From: Gemmatimonadota bacterium | GTDB taxonomy: Bacteria; Latescibacterota; UBA2968 | Assembly: GCA_002727195.1 (NCBI GenBank) | Contig: PBWH01000006.1 | Span: 195,018 to 259,017 of the forward strand | Length of the DNA stretch: 64,000 nt | Reading direction: 5' to 3' | Shown: piece after piece, positions 35,101 to 42,893 of the stretch | Numbering within the stretch: the first letter of the stretch is position 1 | How the letters are laid out: every line of letters begins with the position of its first letter | Made by a program: the position numbers and the translations under genes | The notes under the pieces: model-generated | What the model was told of the DNA's origin: nothing | The model's database searches: none | The model's input: only the letters and a program-made list of their open reading frames with translations

Positions 35101-35197
35101 ATCCGATCAGGAGTGCCGCGGTGGCAATGAAAAAGCGTCCGAGCCACGCACCTCGGCGTGGGCCCGGACGCCTGATCTGATGTTCGCCTTGGTTCAC
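32162..35197 (-). CDS. Secreted M6-like pseudo-protease with FG-GAP repeats and sorting-type C-terminus
   Basis: 1011-aa secreted protein. After a signal segment (about 20-39) comes an M6/immune-inhibitor-like domain with IVIHAGLGGESS. The zinc motif expected before QLGLP reads ARFYANQLGLP instead of AHEFGHQLGLP (residues 247-251), so the catalytic His and Glu are gone. The middle (about 640-890) has FG-GAP/VCBS blades such as DLDGDGRHEILFGGDG, DFDGDGTTDLIIATG and DLDGDGLLELVAFT. The C-terminal 85 residues (YCYPNPIRGQEAFVRFYL ... DTSDYGSGIYICRLEA) are a FlgD-Ig/type IX-sorting-like domain. The start is GTG 35197. It is probably a displayed binding protein rather than an enzyme. Confidence 0.78.
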   Translation of the reverse strand: MNQGEHQIRRPGPRRGAWLGRFFIATAALLIGSGNPLAQTVEVRRVLALRVSFPQESPDDETTSGDGTFDLRTFEEASADFRFPFDTPPHNRSYFQAHMQALAHYFGTVSGGRLQIEYDVLPAGENDSYVLEKPLIEYGNGRTRQEINQRIVELFRDGILAADAQEGAALDFPDYTDVIVIHAGLGGESSNELNDITSAFIDLDDLNTYIQGPIVVDGGGRSIESGMLVPEAGGRDGRAGLNGILARFYANQLGLPRLDNPEDGLPAIGDWSLMDTGNIAFGSSARLGLSNLSGDPSDTLLVGYIPSLLTAWSRARLGWLEPVEVRQDTTLSVASSHSASTAPRAVRVPITADEYFLIENRMSRLAIEGRRPTITFSNGTSGVWTSNDDYDAFIPGSGILIWHVDDAVVRGSVDGKAVNSNIDFRTHFDGLVGLYRKGIALEEADGLEDIGNTSASRVITSGIISFSDISGGPLDPYYVGNLTRIGPDTTPSTANNLGYASGIEIEVLSAPGEVMDIAIRFTQQQDDWPRRQTNALTGIAPKAGSIEGVMTILNAEGSAWTLTGSERPLAGYEATRTPALGPVDGSPGLDILFTDGISAAMWSDGRSAPADIAAPSTMPLIAPFPEIGSTDVWGHADGSVRWGVFGGPSGEARIGLSAIVGLSFGDVDGNGGNELIALDASGQISSIDVTGTVSNLGAVDEPVGAILVRNLDESGGDEAIALSRDGSVSIFGQDQDPTVSRPVNGGAGSSHILTDLDGDGRHEILFGGDGRVWVVRYNGIPQSDTPIPLPLKDNVGLIQAPPVTGDFDGDGTTDLIIATGTGAIYALNASGTALPGFPILAAGAVSTSPLISDLDGDGLLELVAFTESGSAHLWHLDRLDPSLTGNTVYWGESGSDASNGNKSRSVGAITPPPETTELLPASKSYCYPNPIRGQEAFVRFYLSEEADVELIVLDAVGRIVDRIAATRTDADTDNEIRWDTSDYGSGIYICRLEATNGSRSQTQFIKTAIIR

Positions 35198-35210
35198 TTC
35201 TCAGGATTGA

Positions 35211-36260
35211 TCAGAATGTGAATCCGCCCGAGAACCGGAAGACGTTCCGAACCGCCGTTCCTCCGTTCGCGAAGTAAGCCAGGTCGAAGTTCGCCCAGTC
35301 ATACTTGAGGCCGAACCCGAAGGTCGGCGACTTACGGTTGCCGTCGTGATCGAACGTGTAGCCGGCGCGGACCGCGAAGGACGTCACCTCGGAGAGTCTG
35401 TATTTCCACTCACCACCGGCGTGATAGTCCATGTCCTTCAGCTCTTCGCTCACGGTGCCATCACTCCAACCGGAGATGAACGATCCGAACCCTTCATCCG
35501 GGAGTGGTTTGTAAACGTCGGCGGCGATCAGGAAGGAGTAGTTCTCACGGTTCAGGAACTGCCACCCGAACCCGATGGTGAACGTCTGAGGGAGCGGGTC
35601 CGCCTGGTCGGCATCGATAAAGGTCATGTTCGGACCGACGTTCCGGAGGGACCAGCCGAGCGAGAAGGTACCGGGCTTCCAGAGGAAGCCGACATCCGCT
35701 CCGAAGCTGGTTCCCGTGCCGCTGCCCTGCTCGGCGCCGGCGCCGGATCCCGCGAGGTTTTGATGGATCAGTTTGGTGGTGATTCCGAGCGAGAGCGATT
35801 TGGTGATGTATGCGCCGTAGGACACGCCGAACGCCACGCCGAAACTCGTGAACGTGCCCAGATCCTGCCCCTGTTCGTCCGTCCTGAACTGGGTCCCGAG
35901 TGAGGTGTAGATCATGCTGATGCCGAAGTTGCCGACGCCGCCGAAGGGCTGTGTGTAAGCCCCGAAGGAGGTGAAGATGTCGTTGGCGAGCGATGGGACC
36001 GGCCGATACATCGTCGTGCTCAGCGAGCGCAACTCGTCGTTGGCGAGGGCGGCCGGGTTGAAGAACGTCGCATCGGCGTCGTCCACGATGGCAACGTAGG
36101 CGTCACCCATCCCACCGGCGCGCGCGCTGGGCGAGAACAGCAGGAAGTTCGCCGCTGCACGACTTTCGGGGGTCGCTTCGGCTATGCCGGTTGAAAGGAC
36201 AGCGAGGCACGCGGCTGTCAGCAAGCTCTTGATTTGCCAGCTCTTACGAGAGGTTGGCAT
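35211..36260 (-). CDS. PorV/PorQ-family outer-membrane protein
   Basis: 349-aa outer-membrane barrel with signal peptide ending GIAEA. The PorV-family pattern follows: ANFLLFSPSARAGGMGDAYVAIVDDADATFFNPAALA, here split as SPSARAGGMGDAYVA and FFNPAAL. The rest alternates Gly/aromatic strands and ends NVFRFSGGFTF. The start is ATG 36260 with AAGGAGG; the open frame reaches 36497 but the extra residues are not family-like. In Bacteroidota, PorV helps export proteins with sorting C-termini. The neighbouring FG-GAP protein with such a domain fits that idea. Confidence 0.85.
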   Translation of the reverse strand: MPTSRKSWQIKSLLTAACLAVLSTGIAEATPESRAAANFLLFSPSARAGGMGDAYVAIVDDADATFFNPAALANDELRSLSTTMYRPVPSLANDIFTSFGAYTQPFGGVGNFGISMIYTSLGTQFRTDEQGQDLGTFTSFGVAFGVSYGAYITKSLSLGITTKLIHQNLAGSGAGAEQGSGTGTSFGADVGFLWKPGTFSLGWSLRNVGPNMTFIDADQADPLPQTFTIGFGWQFLNRENYSFLIAADVYKPLPDEGFGSFISGWSDGTVSEELKDMDYHAGGEWKYRLSEVTSFAVRAGYTFDHDGNRKSPTFGFGLKYDWANFDLAYFANGGTAVRNVFRFSGGFTF

Positions 36261-36324
36261 GGTCGGATTCCTCCTTGCAGCACCACTTGAGATGCCTGTG
36301 TGAAGGGCAATCGGGGAGGGAGAT

Positions 36325-36349
36325 TCACACGCGAGAAAAACGCGTGTGA
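36325..36349 (-). promoter_or_regulatory. Perfect 9-bp inverted repeat upstream of the PorV-like gene
   Basis: TCACACGCG and CGCGTGTGA flank a 7-base AGAAAAA loop. It lies 65-90 bases ahead of the start, where it could be an operator or a leader hairpin. No known regulator is recognised. Confidence 0.45.
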
Positions 36350-36686
36350 GAAAGCGATGTTCCGGGAATTCTTTTTGACCGCAGAGATCACGTGAGGCAC
36401 TGCGGTGGAATACCACGATGCTCTCATCACCGGCGGGAAAAGCGACCCAGCACTCCCAAAGGTTCCTGGCCCTGGTTTGACCCAGACGACCGCCCATTTC
36501 GTTGCTCGGGCGTAGTGCTAGGAGCGGTCAAAGCACAACGCCCTGAATTAAGGAAATTCCAGGGAAAAAGCCAAAACCTTTAGCGAGTTGCGATAGGCGC
36601 TCTCCTGGTGGAGGAATTCGACAGTTGTTCGGTTTGAGGCGCTTTTCCTATATTCGGAAAGGTTGCGCACAAGGGATGTGACGCAA

Positions 36687-36704
36687 ATTACGCGCCCGTA
36701 ATAT
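36687..36704 (+). promoter_or_regulatory. Inverted repeat overlapping a -10-like element
   Basis: ATTACG-CGCC-CGTAAT (36687-36702) overlaps TAATAT (36699-36704), 15 bases before the Trm112-like start. This suggests a repressible promoter. No convincing -35 was found. Confidence 0.4.
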
Positions 36705-36719
36705 AGTAAGGATCGACCG

Positions 36720-36986
36720 ATGATCAGTAAGGATTTTCTCGATATCCTGGCCTGCCCGGAGGACAAAACGCCCGTAGAACTGGCGGATCAAGCCCTGGTT
36801 GACGAACTTAACCGACGGATTGAGGCCGGCGAACTCAAGAACCGGGGTGGAGAGACCGTGGAGACCAAGATGGATGCCGGCCTGGTCCGGGAGGATGGTG
36901 CGTATCTCTACCGGATCGAAGACGACATCCCGATCATGTTGATCGATGAAGCGATCGCCCTCGAAGGGATCGCCCCCTCTAGTTAA
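36720..36986 (+). CDS. Trm112-like / UPF0434 family protein
   Basis: 88-aa protein beginning ISKDFLDILACPEDKTPVELA and ending in DDIPIMLIDEAIAL, the pattern of Trm112/YcaR proteins, which often support methyltransferases or other enzymes. Only one Cys (in LACPED) of the zinc-binding set remains, so zinc binding is doubtful. It starts at ATG 36720 with AAGGA upstream. A strong hairpin follows its stop at 37088. Confidence 0.82.
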   Translation: MISKDFLDILACPEDKTPVELADQALVDELNRRIEAGELKNRGGETVETKMDAGLVREDGAYLYRIEDDIPIMLIDEAIALEGIAPSS

Positions 36987-37087
36987 CTATCGTCTCGGGC
37001 GGCGTTTACGCCAGTTATGTTTCTGTGACGCACGACGCCCAGCCTCAAGGCTGACGCGCACGGCCGACGTCGGTTCCCTCGATTTCT

Positions 37088-37120
37088 AGCCGCCGCGCCG
37101 GATGTTCCGGTGGGGCGGCT
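37088..37120 (+). terminator. Terminator-like hairpin after the Trm112-like gene
   Basis: AGCCGCC (37088-37094) pairs with GGCGGCT (37114-37120), and an inner CCGG (37098-37101) pairs with CCGG (37107-37110). TTCTG follows. The T-run is short, so termination strength is uncertain. Confidence 0.6.
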
Positions 37121-37132
37121 TTCTGTTCACAG

Positions 37133-38599
37133 GTGAGCGTGGGATCAAGGATACCCATCATCCTGCTCGTGGTCCTCTGTGCCTGCGAGGCCAGGACTGA
37201 GCCGAAGAAACGTGAGGCCATCAGTCCGGCCGACCGGGGCAGTGTGTCCTGGCTCGATTCGGAAGATTCCTCCACCTGGACGGAATCCGACCGGCCCTTT
37301 CTGCTGTTTCTCCACGCCGAGCGATCGCCCTGGTCCCGGCTGATGATCCAGGATGTCTTCACCGATCAGGAGGTCGCGCGGGAGATCGGGCGGATCACTC
37401 GGCCCGTTTGGATTGACGCCGATCTCAGGCCTGATCTGGTGGACCGATTCGGGCTGGGATCGATACCCGGGCTGGGAGTGCTGACCCGCGATCTCACCTG
37501 GATCACAGGTTCTGGCTTCATGGGGCGGGAGGATGTCGTCGACTTGCTTCGCCGGATCCGGATTCTGCATGACATTCCAGAACGGCGAACCGACCTGGAG
37601 CGAGCGCGCGCCAGGCTCTTGCGACGTCGACCTATTCCGTCTGGGGCGTGGGCCAGGACTGCCACTCGCTCGGACATTCTGAGTCGCCTGTCCGGAGCCG
37701 TCGATGCGGCCGACCATCCGTCGATCGAGGCCAGACTGTGGTCGGTGGAGAGAGGGGCATCAGACGGAGGGGCTTGGGCGGAAGCTATTCGGAAAGGGAT
37801 GGATGCTGCTGACGGCCCGATCGTCGATGGTGGCCTGGATGACCTGGCGGCAGAGCGGGATCCGACGGTGTCCCTGGCGAGGAATGCCGGCATCCTGTAT
37901 GGCCTTGCCGGCATAGCCGCTAACAGACAATCTGAGGAACTGGCGAGCGTTGCCGCGCAACTCTATTTGAGGGTGACCGAGCGACTGTACGACGAGGCGT
38001 CCGGGCTGTTCCTGGCAGGAGACGTTTCGACTGCAGACTCCAGCGGGACCGCATATAAGGTGGACTTACGGACACCCACTGCGGAGAACGCGCTGATGGT
38101 CTCTGCAATCTGCCTGCTTGAGACGGTTCGACCAATCGAAGATTCTCGAGTGGTCGGGCTGGGCGTGCTAGATCGGTTGATTGCCATCAGGCTTGTCGAT
38201 GATACTGTTGTGAGAGTGGACTCGATCCGTTCCGCACCTCAGATTGCCGATGCCGCTCACCTCGCCCGTGCCTGTATTGACGCGGCCGCGGCCTTCGGGG
38301 ACGATCGGTATCGTCAGACCGCGCGAAGCATCATCGATCGTGCGACTGAGTCACTTGTTCGGACTGAAGCAGGGGTAAACCCGTGGGAAGGGTTCCACCC
38401 GATCGGAGCAGATAATCTCTATGGTTCTGGCGTTGGTGTGATGGGACAGGTTCTGTTGAGACTGAGAGTTGACGACAGTGACGAAAGCACTGAGGCACTT
38501 GTGGACCAGGTATGTCGCGAGGCGGTCGCCCGTGAGCCGGAACGACTGGCCAGGCTCGGCGCCGTTGGCAGGTCGCTCGACAGTTTTGGGAGGGAATAA
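37133..38599 (+). CDS. Thioredoxin-fold lipoprotein, YyaL/DUF255-like, lacking CxxC
   Basis: 488-aa protein with a lipobox-like start (LLVVLCAC, Cys18 as probable lipid site). Residues about 50-130 resemble the DUF255 thioredoxin-like domain of the YyaL/SPATA20 group: RSPWSRLMIQDVFTDQEVAREI, followed by an SIPGLGVL loop. The CHWC pair of that family is replaced by SPWS (65-68), so redox activity is unlikely. The rest is helical and fits an alpha/alpha barrel, as in the family C-terminus. The start is GTG 37133 or GTG 37139, the latter with AGGTGA upstream. Function unknown. The next gene follows within 2 bases. Confidence 0.68.
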   Translation: MSVGSRIPIILLVVLCACEARTEPKKREAISPADRGSVSWLDSEDSSTWTESDRPFLLFLHAERSPWSRLMIQDVFTDQEVAREIGRITRPVWIDADLRPDLVDRFGLGSIPGLGVLTRDLTWITGSGFMGREDVVDLLRRIRILHDIPERRTDLERARARLLRRRPIPSGAWARTATRSDILSRLSGAVDAADHPSIEARLWSVERGASDGGAWAEAIRKGMDAADGPIVDGGLDDLAAERDPTVSLARNAGILYGLAGIAANRQSEELASVAAQLYLRVTERLYDEASGLFLAGDVSTADSSGTAYKVDLRTPTAENALMVSAICLLETVRPIEDSRVVGLGVLDRLIAIRLVDDTVVRVDSIRSAPQIADAAHLARACIDAAAAFGDDRYRQTARSIIDRATESLVRTEAGVNPWEGFHPIGADNLYGSGVGVMGQVLLRLRVDDSDESTEALVDQVCREAVAREPERLARLGAVGRSLDSFGRE

Positions 38600-38601
38600 G
38601 C

Positions 38602-39504
38602 GTGTCATCTGAAGCCGAACAGCGTCCTACACTGATTGTCGGAGCCTCTGGAAGTCTCGGGACACGTCTCACGACCCTCCTCCCTGGAGCGGTTGGTAGC
38701 TCTCGCTCGGGATCACCGCACGAGAAAATGGACATCACCGATCCAGAGCAGGTATCGGGAGTGATCGGACGGCTCGAACCGGCATGCGTGATCAATACGG
38801 CGGCGATGACGAGCGTAGATGGATGTGAGCGCGATCCCGACGCGGCGACGCGTATCCACGTGGACGGGACGGCGAACCTGGTGTCGGCGTGCGAGTCGGC
38901 CGGAAGTCGCCTGATCCACCTGTCCACCAACTACGTGTTCGACGGGGCGGAAGGGCCGTATGCCGAGGAGGACTCGACCCATCCGCTGAGCGTCTACGGG
39001 CGGACGAAGCTGGAGAGCGAGGGGATTGTTCATCAGGGAAGCTGCGCGGGCCTCGTGTTGAGAACCGCCGTCTTCTATGGACCGGAGGGCGAGCGGCCGA
39101 ACTTCGTGACGTGGGCCATTGGCGAACTGGCTCAGAACAAGGAGATCCGGGTGGTCACGGATGAGTGGGCCAACCCGACCTTCGTGCCCGATCTGGCAGA
39201 GGCCATCCATCAACTGACGGCGGAGGGGACGGAGGGCGTCCTCCATTTAGCCGGACCTGATTACTTCACGCGGTACGAGATGGTTATGACTTGCTGCGAC
39301 GTGCTCCGGCTCGATCGAGCGCTCGTCCACCCGATCCAGTCCGCCGATCTGGGTCAGGATGCGGCCAGACCGCCCCGCGCCGGGCTGAAAACGGATGCCA
39401 TCCGGGCGATCGTCGGAGAGGTCTTCCGCCCCTTTGCTGAGAATCTCCAGCGGCTCGCCACGGACATCGGTGATGTGCGGACCTGGGCGACAAACCGTCG
39501 CTGA
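38602..39504 (+). CDS. RmlD-like NAD(P)-dependent sugar-nucleotide reductase
   Basis: 300-aa extended SDR resembling dTDP-4-dehydrorhamnose reductase. It shows the loop VGASGSLGTRL, NTAAMTSVDGCE, HLSTNYVFDGAEGPYAEED, the catalytic YGRTKLESE, and LRTAVFYGP. Such enzymes complete dTDP-rhamnose or act on related sugars. No other rml genes are near, so the substrate is open; RmlD-like proteins also include MAT2B-type regulators. The start is GTG 38602 with GGGAGG upstream, located in the end of the preceding gene. Confidence 0.8.
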   Translation: MSSEAEQRPTLIVGASGSLGTRLTTLLPGAVGSSRSGSPHEKMDITDPEQVSGVIGRLEPACVINTAAMTSVDGCERDPDAATRIHVDGTANLVSACESAGSRLIHLSTNYVFDGAEGPYAEEDSTHPLSVYGRTKLESEGIVHQGSCAGLVLRTAVFYGPEGERPNFVTWAIGELAQNKEIRVVTDEWANPTFVPDLAEAIHQLTAEGTEGVLHLAGPDYFTRYEMVMTCCDVLRLDRALVHPIQSADLGQDAARPPRAGLKTDAIRAIVGEVFRPFAENLQRLATDIGDVRTWATNRR

Positions 39505-39662
39505 ACGGCCTCCCTGGGCGAGCGGTCGTCCATGGCCTCTTTTCGCCTAAGCTACCTCAAAAGCAATACTTACGGACGCTTAATCTCTCGACACCCTCCC
39601 GTGTGTCCGCTAAGTTAGCTCGTCATTTTCGAATCCCCTTGATCCTTTCTGGCGGGTTTCTA

Positions 39663-41312
39663 ATGCCCCAATCCTCATACCGACATTGTGCGCAGATTGT
39701 CGTCACTCTCCTCTTTTGGACGGCACCGAGCGATGGAAGGGAACCCCGGGTCACCTCCTACCAGCAGGCAGAGGCCTTCGCTGAGGTCGGAGACATTGTA
39801 CGTCATCATTATTACGAAGATACGGACGCCGTCGAGTTGTTCCACGGTGCCATCGAAGGATACTTGTCGAAGCTGGATCCGCATTCGACGTATATCACCC
39901 CGGAGCAGCTTCGAAAGACCCAGGAGCGACTTGAAGGGGCGTTCGAAGGGATCGGGATCTACTTCGACCTGATCGACAACTTCCTGACAGTGCTGTCGCC
40001 GATCGATGGTTCACCCGCTCACTCCGTCGGTATGTTGCCAGGCGACCGGATCGTCAGAATCGATGGCAAGTCGGCCGTTGGCATTAAGTCTCCCGACGTT
40101 GAGGATCGGCTGAAAGGGCCGAAGGGGAGCACCGTCCGCGTGTCGGTCCAGCGTCAGGGCTTCCAAAAGCTGCTCGAGTTTGATATCGTTCGCGACCGGA
40201 TCAACGTGCCTAGTGTGCCCTATGCTTTTGTCGTGGCGGACAATGTTGGATATGCGAAGGTGAACCGATTTTCAGGCAGAACGACGGATGAGATCCGCGA
40301 TGCTGTCGGACGTCTGATCGGAGACGGGATCGAGAAACTGATTCTGGATCTGCGCGGGAACGGCGGTGGCTTCCTCGAACAGGCGGTATCGGTGTCTGAC
40401 CTGTTTCTGGAACCTGATCGGCTCGTTGTCTACACGGAAGGTCGGCGGAGAGGTTCACGGGAGGATCATTACTCGACCCACGATCCCGTGATTCCCGCGT
40501 CGATGCCCGTGATCTGTCTGGTCAACAGCAGCAGCGCGAGCGCCGCTGAAATCGTGGCCGGTGCCCTGCAGGACTATGACCGGGGCTTGATCGTGGGCCA
40601 CACGACATTCGGCAAAGGGTTGGTGCAGAAGCAGTATCGGCTGAAGAACGGTGGGGCGCTGTTGTTGACGGTCGCGAAGTATATGACCCCGAGCGGGAGA
40701 CCGATCCAGCGTCCCTTCGATCAGGATCGTCACTCCTACCTGGAAGCGGGTCACGACGACTACGATCCGAATGTCGATCCTGATAGCACGACGGCGAAGC
40801 CCATCTATTACACGGAGATCCTGCATCGTGAGGTGTACGGGAGCGGGGGGATTTCCCCGGACGTGGTGGTCTCGGCGGATTCGCTCTCATCCTTCGAGCG
40901 GACGCTGGCCCGAAGCAACGTGTTCCTCGAGTTTGCCACTCGCCAGGCAACTGAGTTCACGTCGGACTTCGACTCGTTCGATGACTACTTCGGGAGATAT
41001 CGACCCGGTCGTCGTGAGGTCAACGCCTTCAAGAAGTATCTGAAGTCGTTGCCTGAGGACCGACTTGGGGTGGAGGTTTCGGACCGTGCGGTCCGGGAGA
41101 GCGGCGATTTTATCAAGGAGCGGGTGCGACAACAGTTTGCGCAAATGCGCTGGGGGACTTATGCTGCGGGGCGTGTACTAATCGATCAGGACCCCGTGGT
41201 GACCAATGCGGCCGATCTGTTCGAGCGGGCGATCGCCCTTCTGGACAGCCGTGCCTACCACAGCGAGCGTCGTTCCCGGTCGGGTTCCGGCACGTTTGAT
41301 AAGGTAAGATAG
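39663..41312 (+). CDS. S41-family C-terminal processing protease with PDZ domain
   Basis: 549-aa exported protease. A hydrophobic signal or anchor lies near residues 9-24 (CAQIVVTLLFWTAPSDG). An N-terminal helical region contains the LDPHSTYITPEQ motif. A PDZ domain (GIGIYFDLIDNFLTVLSPIDGSPAH ... GDRIVRIDGK in two parts) precedes the catalytic domain, which has Ser in NSSSASAAEIVAGAL and Lys in TFGKGLVQKQY, the Ser/Lys dyad of CtpA/Prc enzymes. ATG 39663 is preferred; the frame is open back to GTG 39603 but no ribosome site is clear for either. Located before an FtsX/LolD pair. Probably periplasmic quality control. Confidence 0.9.
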   Translation: MPQSSYRHCAQIVVTLLFWTAPSDGREPRVTSYQQAEAFAEVGDIVRHHYYEDTDAVELFHGAIEGYLSKLDPHSTYITPEQLRKTQERLEGAFEGIGIYFDLIDNFLTVLSPIDGSPAHSVGMLPGDRIVRIDGKSAVGIKSPDVEDRLKGPKGSTVRVSVQRQGFQKLLEFDIVRDRINVPSVPYAFVVADNVGYAKVNRFSGRTTDEIRDAVGRLIGDGIEKLILDLRGNGGGFLEQAVSVSDLFLEPDRLVVYTEGRRRGSREDHYSTHDPVIPASMPVICLVNSSSASAAEIVAGALQDYDRGLIVGHTTFGKGLVQKQYRLKNGGALLLTVAKYMTPSGRPIQRPFDQDRHSYLEAGHDDYDPNVDPDSTTAKPIYYTEILHREVYGSGGISPDVVVSADSLSSFERTLARSNVFLEFATRQATEFTSDFDSFDDYFGRYRPGRREVNAFKKYLKSLPEDRLGVEVSDRAVRESGDFIKERVRQQFAQMRWGTYAAGRVLIDQDPVVTNAADLFERAIALLDSRAYHSERRSRSGSGTFDKVR

Positions 41313-41342
41313 CGAAGGTGATCGAGGTTTTTGGAGGATTTG

Positions 41343-42026
41343 ATGGCAGACAATGCGTCCGTTCAGAATGCGATTGAAGAACAGGTAAATCTCCCGCTGT
41401 CCAAAGCGGTCGAGATTAGCTTCAACAGCGTGAAGATTCGCTTTGGGCGATCGCTTATCACGGTCAGTGGTATCGTGCTGGCGATCGCTTTTCTAATGTC
41501 GATTTGGGTCAACACCGAGATCATCGACGGGCTGAAGGCCGCCAATGACTCGAAGATCGACCTGATTCTGCAGCAGAAGGGGATCGACACGGATCCTGAC
41601 AGCGCGGCCGCGATGCAGGAGAAGTCGAAGAACAACTGGCTCGTGGTGCTGTCCCTCCTCGTCTGCCTCGTGGGAATTACGAACGCGATGTTGATGTCGG
41701 TTACCGAGCGCTTCCGCGAGATCGGCACGATGAAGTGCATGGGGGCGCTCGACGGGTTCATCATTAAGCTATTCCTGTTGGAGTCATCGTTCATGGGAAC
41801 GGCAGGGACGATCCTGGGCGTGTTCGTAGGATTGCTGCTGTCCGTTGGGCTGTCTTCGCTCACGTATGGGTCGGTGATGTTCTCACACGTGCCCTGGGCG
41901 AGTGTGGCTGAGAGCGGCTTGCACTCGACGGTGATCGGGGCGACGCTTTCGGTGATGGGTGGGATTGTGCCCGCCTACCGAGCGGCCAAGATGGAGCCGG
42001 TAGACGCGATGCGTCTCGAGGTTTAG
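41343..42026 (+). CDS. Minimal FtsX/MacB-type ABC permease
   Basis: 227-aa inner-membrane protein with four predicted membrane segments (about 37-56, 98-119, 143-172, 193-211). The FtsX-domain pattern is visible in the second half (RFREIGTMKCMGALDGFIIKLF, GTILGVFVGLL, PAYRAAKMEPVDAMR). The extracytoplasmic region between the first two segments is only about 40 residues, whereas MacB/LolC relatives have about 200. The start is ATG 41343 with GGAGG. The ATPase gene follows after 64 bases, so the pair probably forms a transporter or mechanotransmission complex without a large periplasmic domain. Confidence 0.85.
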   Translation: MADNASVQNAIEEQVNLPLSKAVEISFNSVKIRFGRSLITVSGIVLAIAFLMSIWVNTEIIDGLKAANDSKIDLILQQKGIDTDPDSAAAMQEKSKNNWLVVLSLLVCLVGITNAMLMSVTERFREIGTMKCMGALDGFIIKLFLLESSFMGTAGTILGVFVGLLLSVGLSSLTYGSVMFSHVPWASVAESGLHSTVIGATLSVMGGIVPAYRAAKMEPVDAMRLEV

Positions 42027-42090
42027 GCTTTACAAATCGATTCCCGCTCGTGCGGGGTTGACCGAAAAACGCTAGAAGAGGTCGAACGAT

Positions 42091-42819
42091 ATGGCGGTTG
42101 TACGCACACAGAGGGTGAAGAAGGTCTACGAGATGGGCGACTTGAAGCTCGAGGCCTTGAAGGGCGTCGATCTGGAAGTCGAGCAGGGCGAGTATCTCTC
42201 GATCATGGGCCCGTCTGGTTCAGGGAAGAGCACGCTCTTCAACATGATCGGTGGACTGGACAAACCTTCTGACGGGAAGGTCTATATCGACGACGTCGAC
42301 GTGGCCCAGTTGGATGCCTATGAGTTGGCGTGGCTGCGGTGCCGGAAGATTGGTTACATCTTCCAGTCGTTCAACCTGATCCCGGTGATGACGGCGCTCG
42401 AGAACGTGACACTCCCGATGGTGTTCGCCGGCCTCACGAGTGACGAGGCACGCGACAAGGGCGTCGACCTGCTGACGAAGGTGGGGTTGGGTGAGCGTAT
42501 CTCCCACAAGCCGTACGAGCTCTCCGGCGGTCAGCAGCAGCGTGTGGCCGTGGCGAGAGCCTTCGCGAACGACCCAGCGATCATCCTGGCCGACGAGCCG
42601 ACCGGTAATCTCGACCTGAACACGGGAACCGAGATCATAGAGTTGCTTCGTCTGATGAACAAGGAATCGGGGGTGACCGTGATTTCGGCGACGCACGATC
42701 ACAAGATGCTGAGCGTATCAGACCGGGTCGTGTGGGTGCGTGACGGGATCGTCGACCGCATCATCAACCGTGAAGATCTCAAGATCGAGGTCGGCACGAT
42801 CGACGGGCACGCGGAATAA
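42091..42819 (+). CDS. ABC transporter ATPase, LolD/MacB type
   Basis: 242-aa ATPase with all motifs: Walker A GPSGSGKST, Q-loop IFQSFNLIPVMTALENV, signature LSGGQQQRVAVARAF, Walker B IILADEPTGNLD and H-loop SATHDHKM. It is an intact relative of the pseudogene at 21.85 kb and pairs with the preceding short permease. It starts at ATG 42091 with AGAGG upstream. Typical substrates of the group are lipoproteins or peptides, or it may drive FtsX-like signalling; not resolved here. Confidence 0.9.
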   Translation: MAVVRTQRVKKVYEMGDLKLEALKGVDLEVEQGEYLSIMGPSGSGKSTLFNMIGGLDKPSDGKVYIDDVDVAQLDAYELAWLRCRKIGYIFQSFNLIPVMTALENVTLPMVFAGLTSDEARDKGVDLLTKVGLGERISHKPYELSGGQQQRVAVARAFANDPAIILADEPTGNLDLNTGTEIIELLRLMNKESGVTVISATHDHKMLSVSDRVVWVRDGIVDRIINREDLKIEVGTIDGHAE

Positions 42820-42823
42820 CGGG

Positions 42824-42852
42824 TTGACTCTGGTTCTCCGATTGGATACTGT
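42824..42852 (+). promoter_or_regulatory. Candidate promoter of the trp operon
   Basis: TTGACT (42824-42829), 17-base spacer, TACTGT (42847-42852). The -10 is weak. TTGACT recurs at 42852 and 42874, suggesting either alternative promoters or repeated regulator sites. Confidence 0.4.
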
Positions 42853-42893
42853 TGACTCGTTGAACAACACCAATTGACTGTGACAGAGATATC

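Larger units (their letters stand above)
36261..36719. other. Divergent intergenic region
   Basis: Contains a perfect hairpin upstream of the PorV-like gene (36325-36349), a remnant-like string (GACCGCAGAGATCACGTGAGGCAC) similar to the repeat fragments near 22.6 kb, and a likely promoter and inverted repeat near the Trm112-like gene (36687-36704). No gene seen. Confidence 0.5.

Noticed and set aside
36261-36497. Long N-terminal extension of the PorV-like protein
   Set aside because: ATG 36260 has a strong AGGAGG and is followed by a normal signal peptide; the extension has neither coding character nor a family match.
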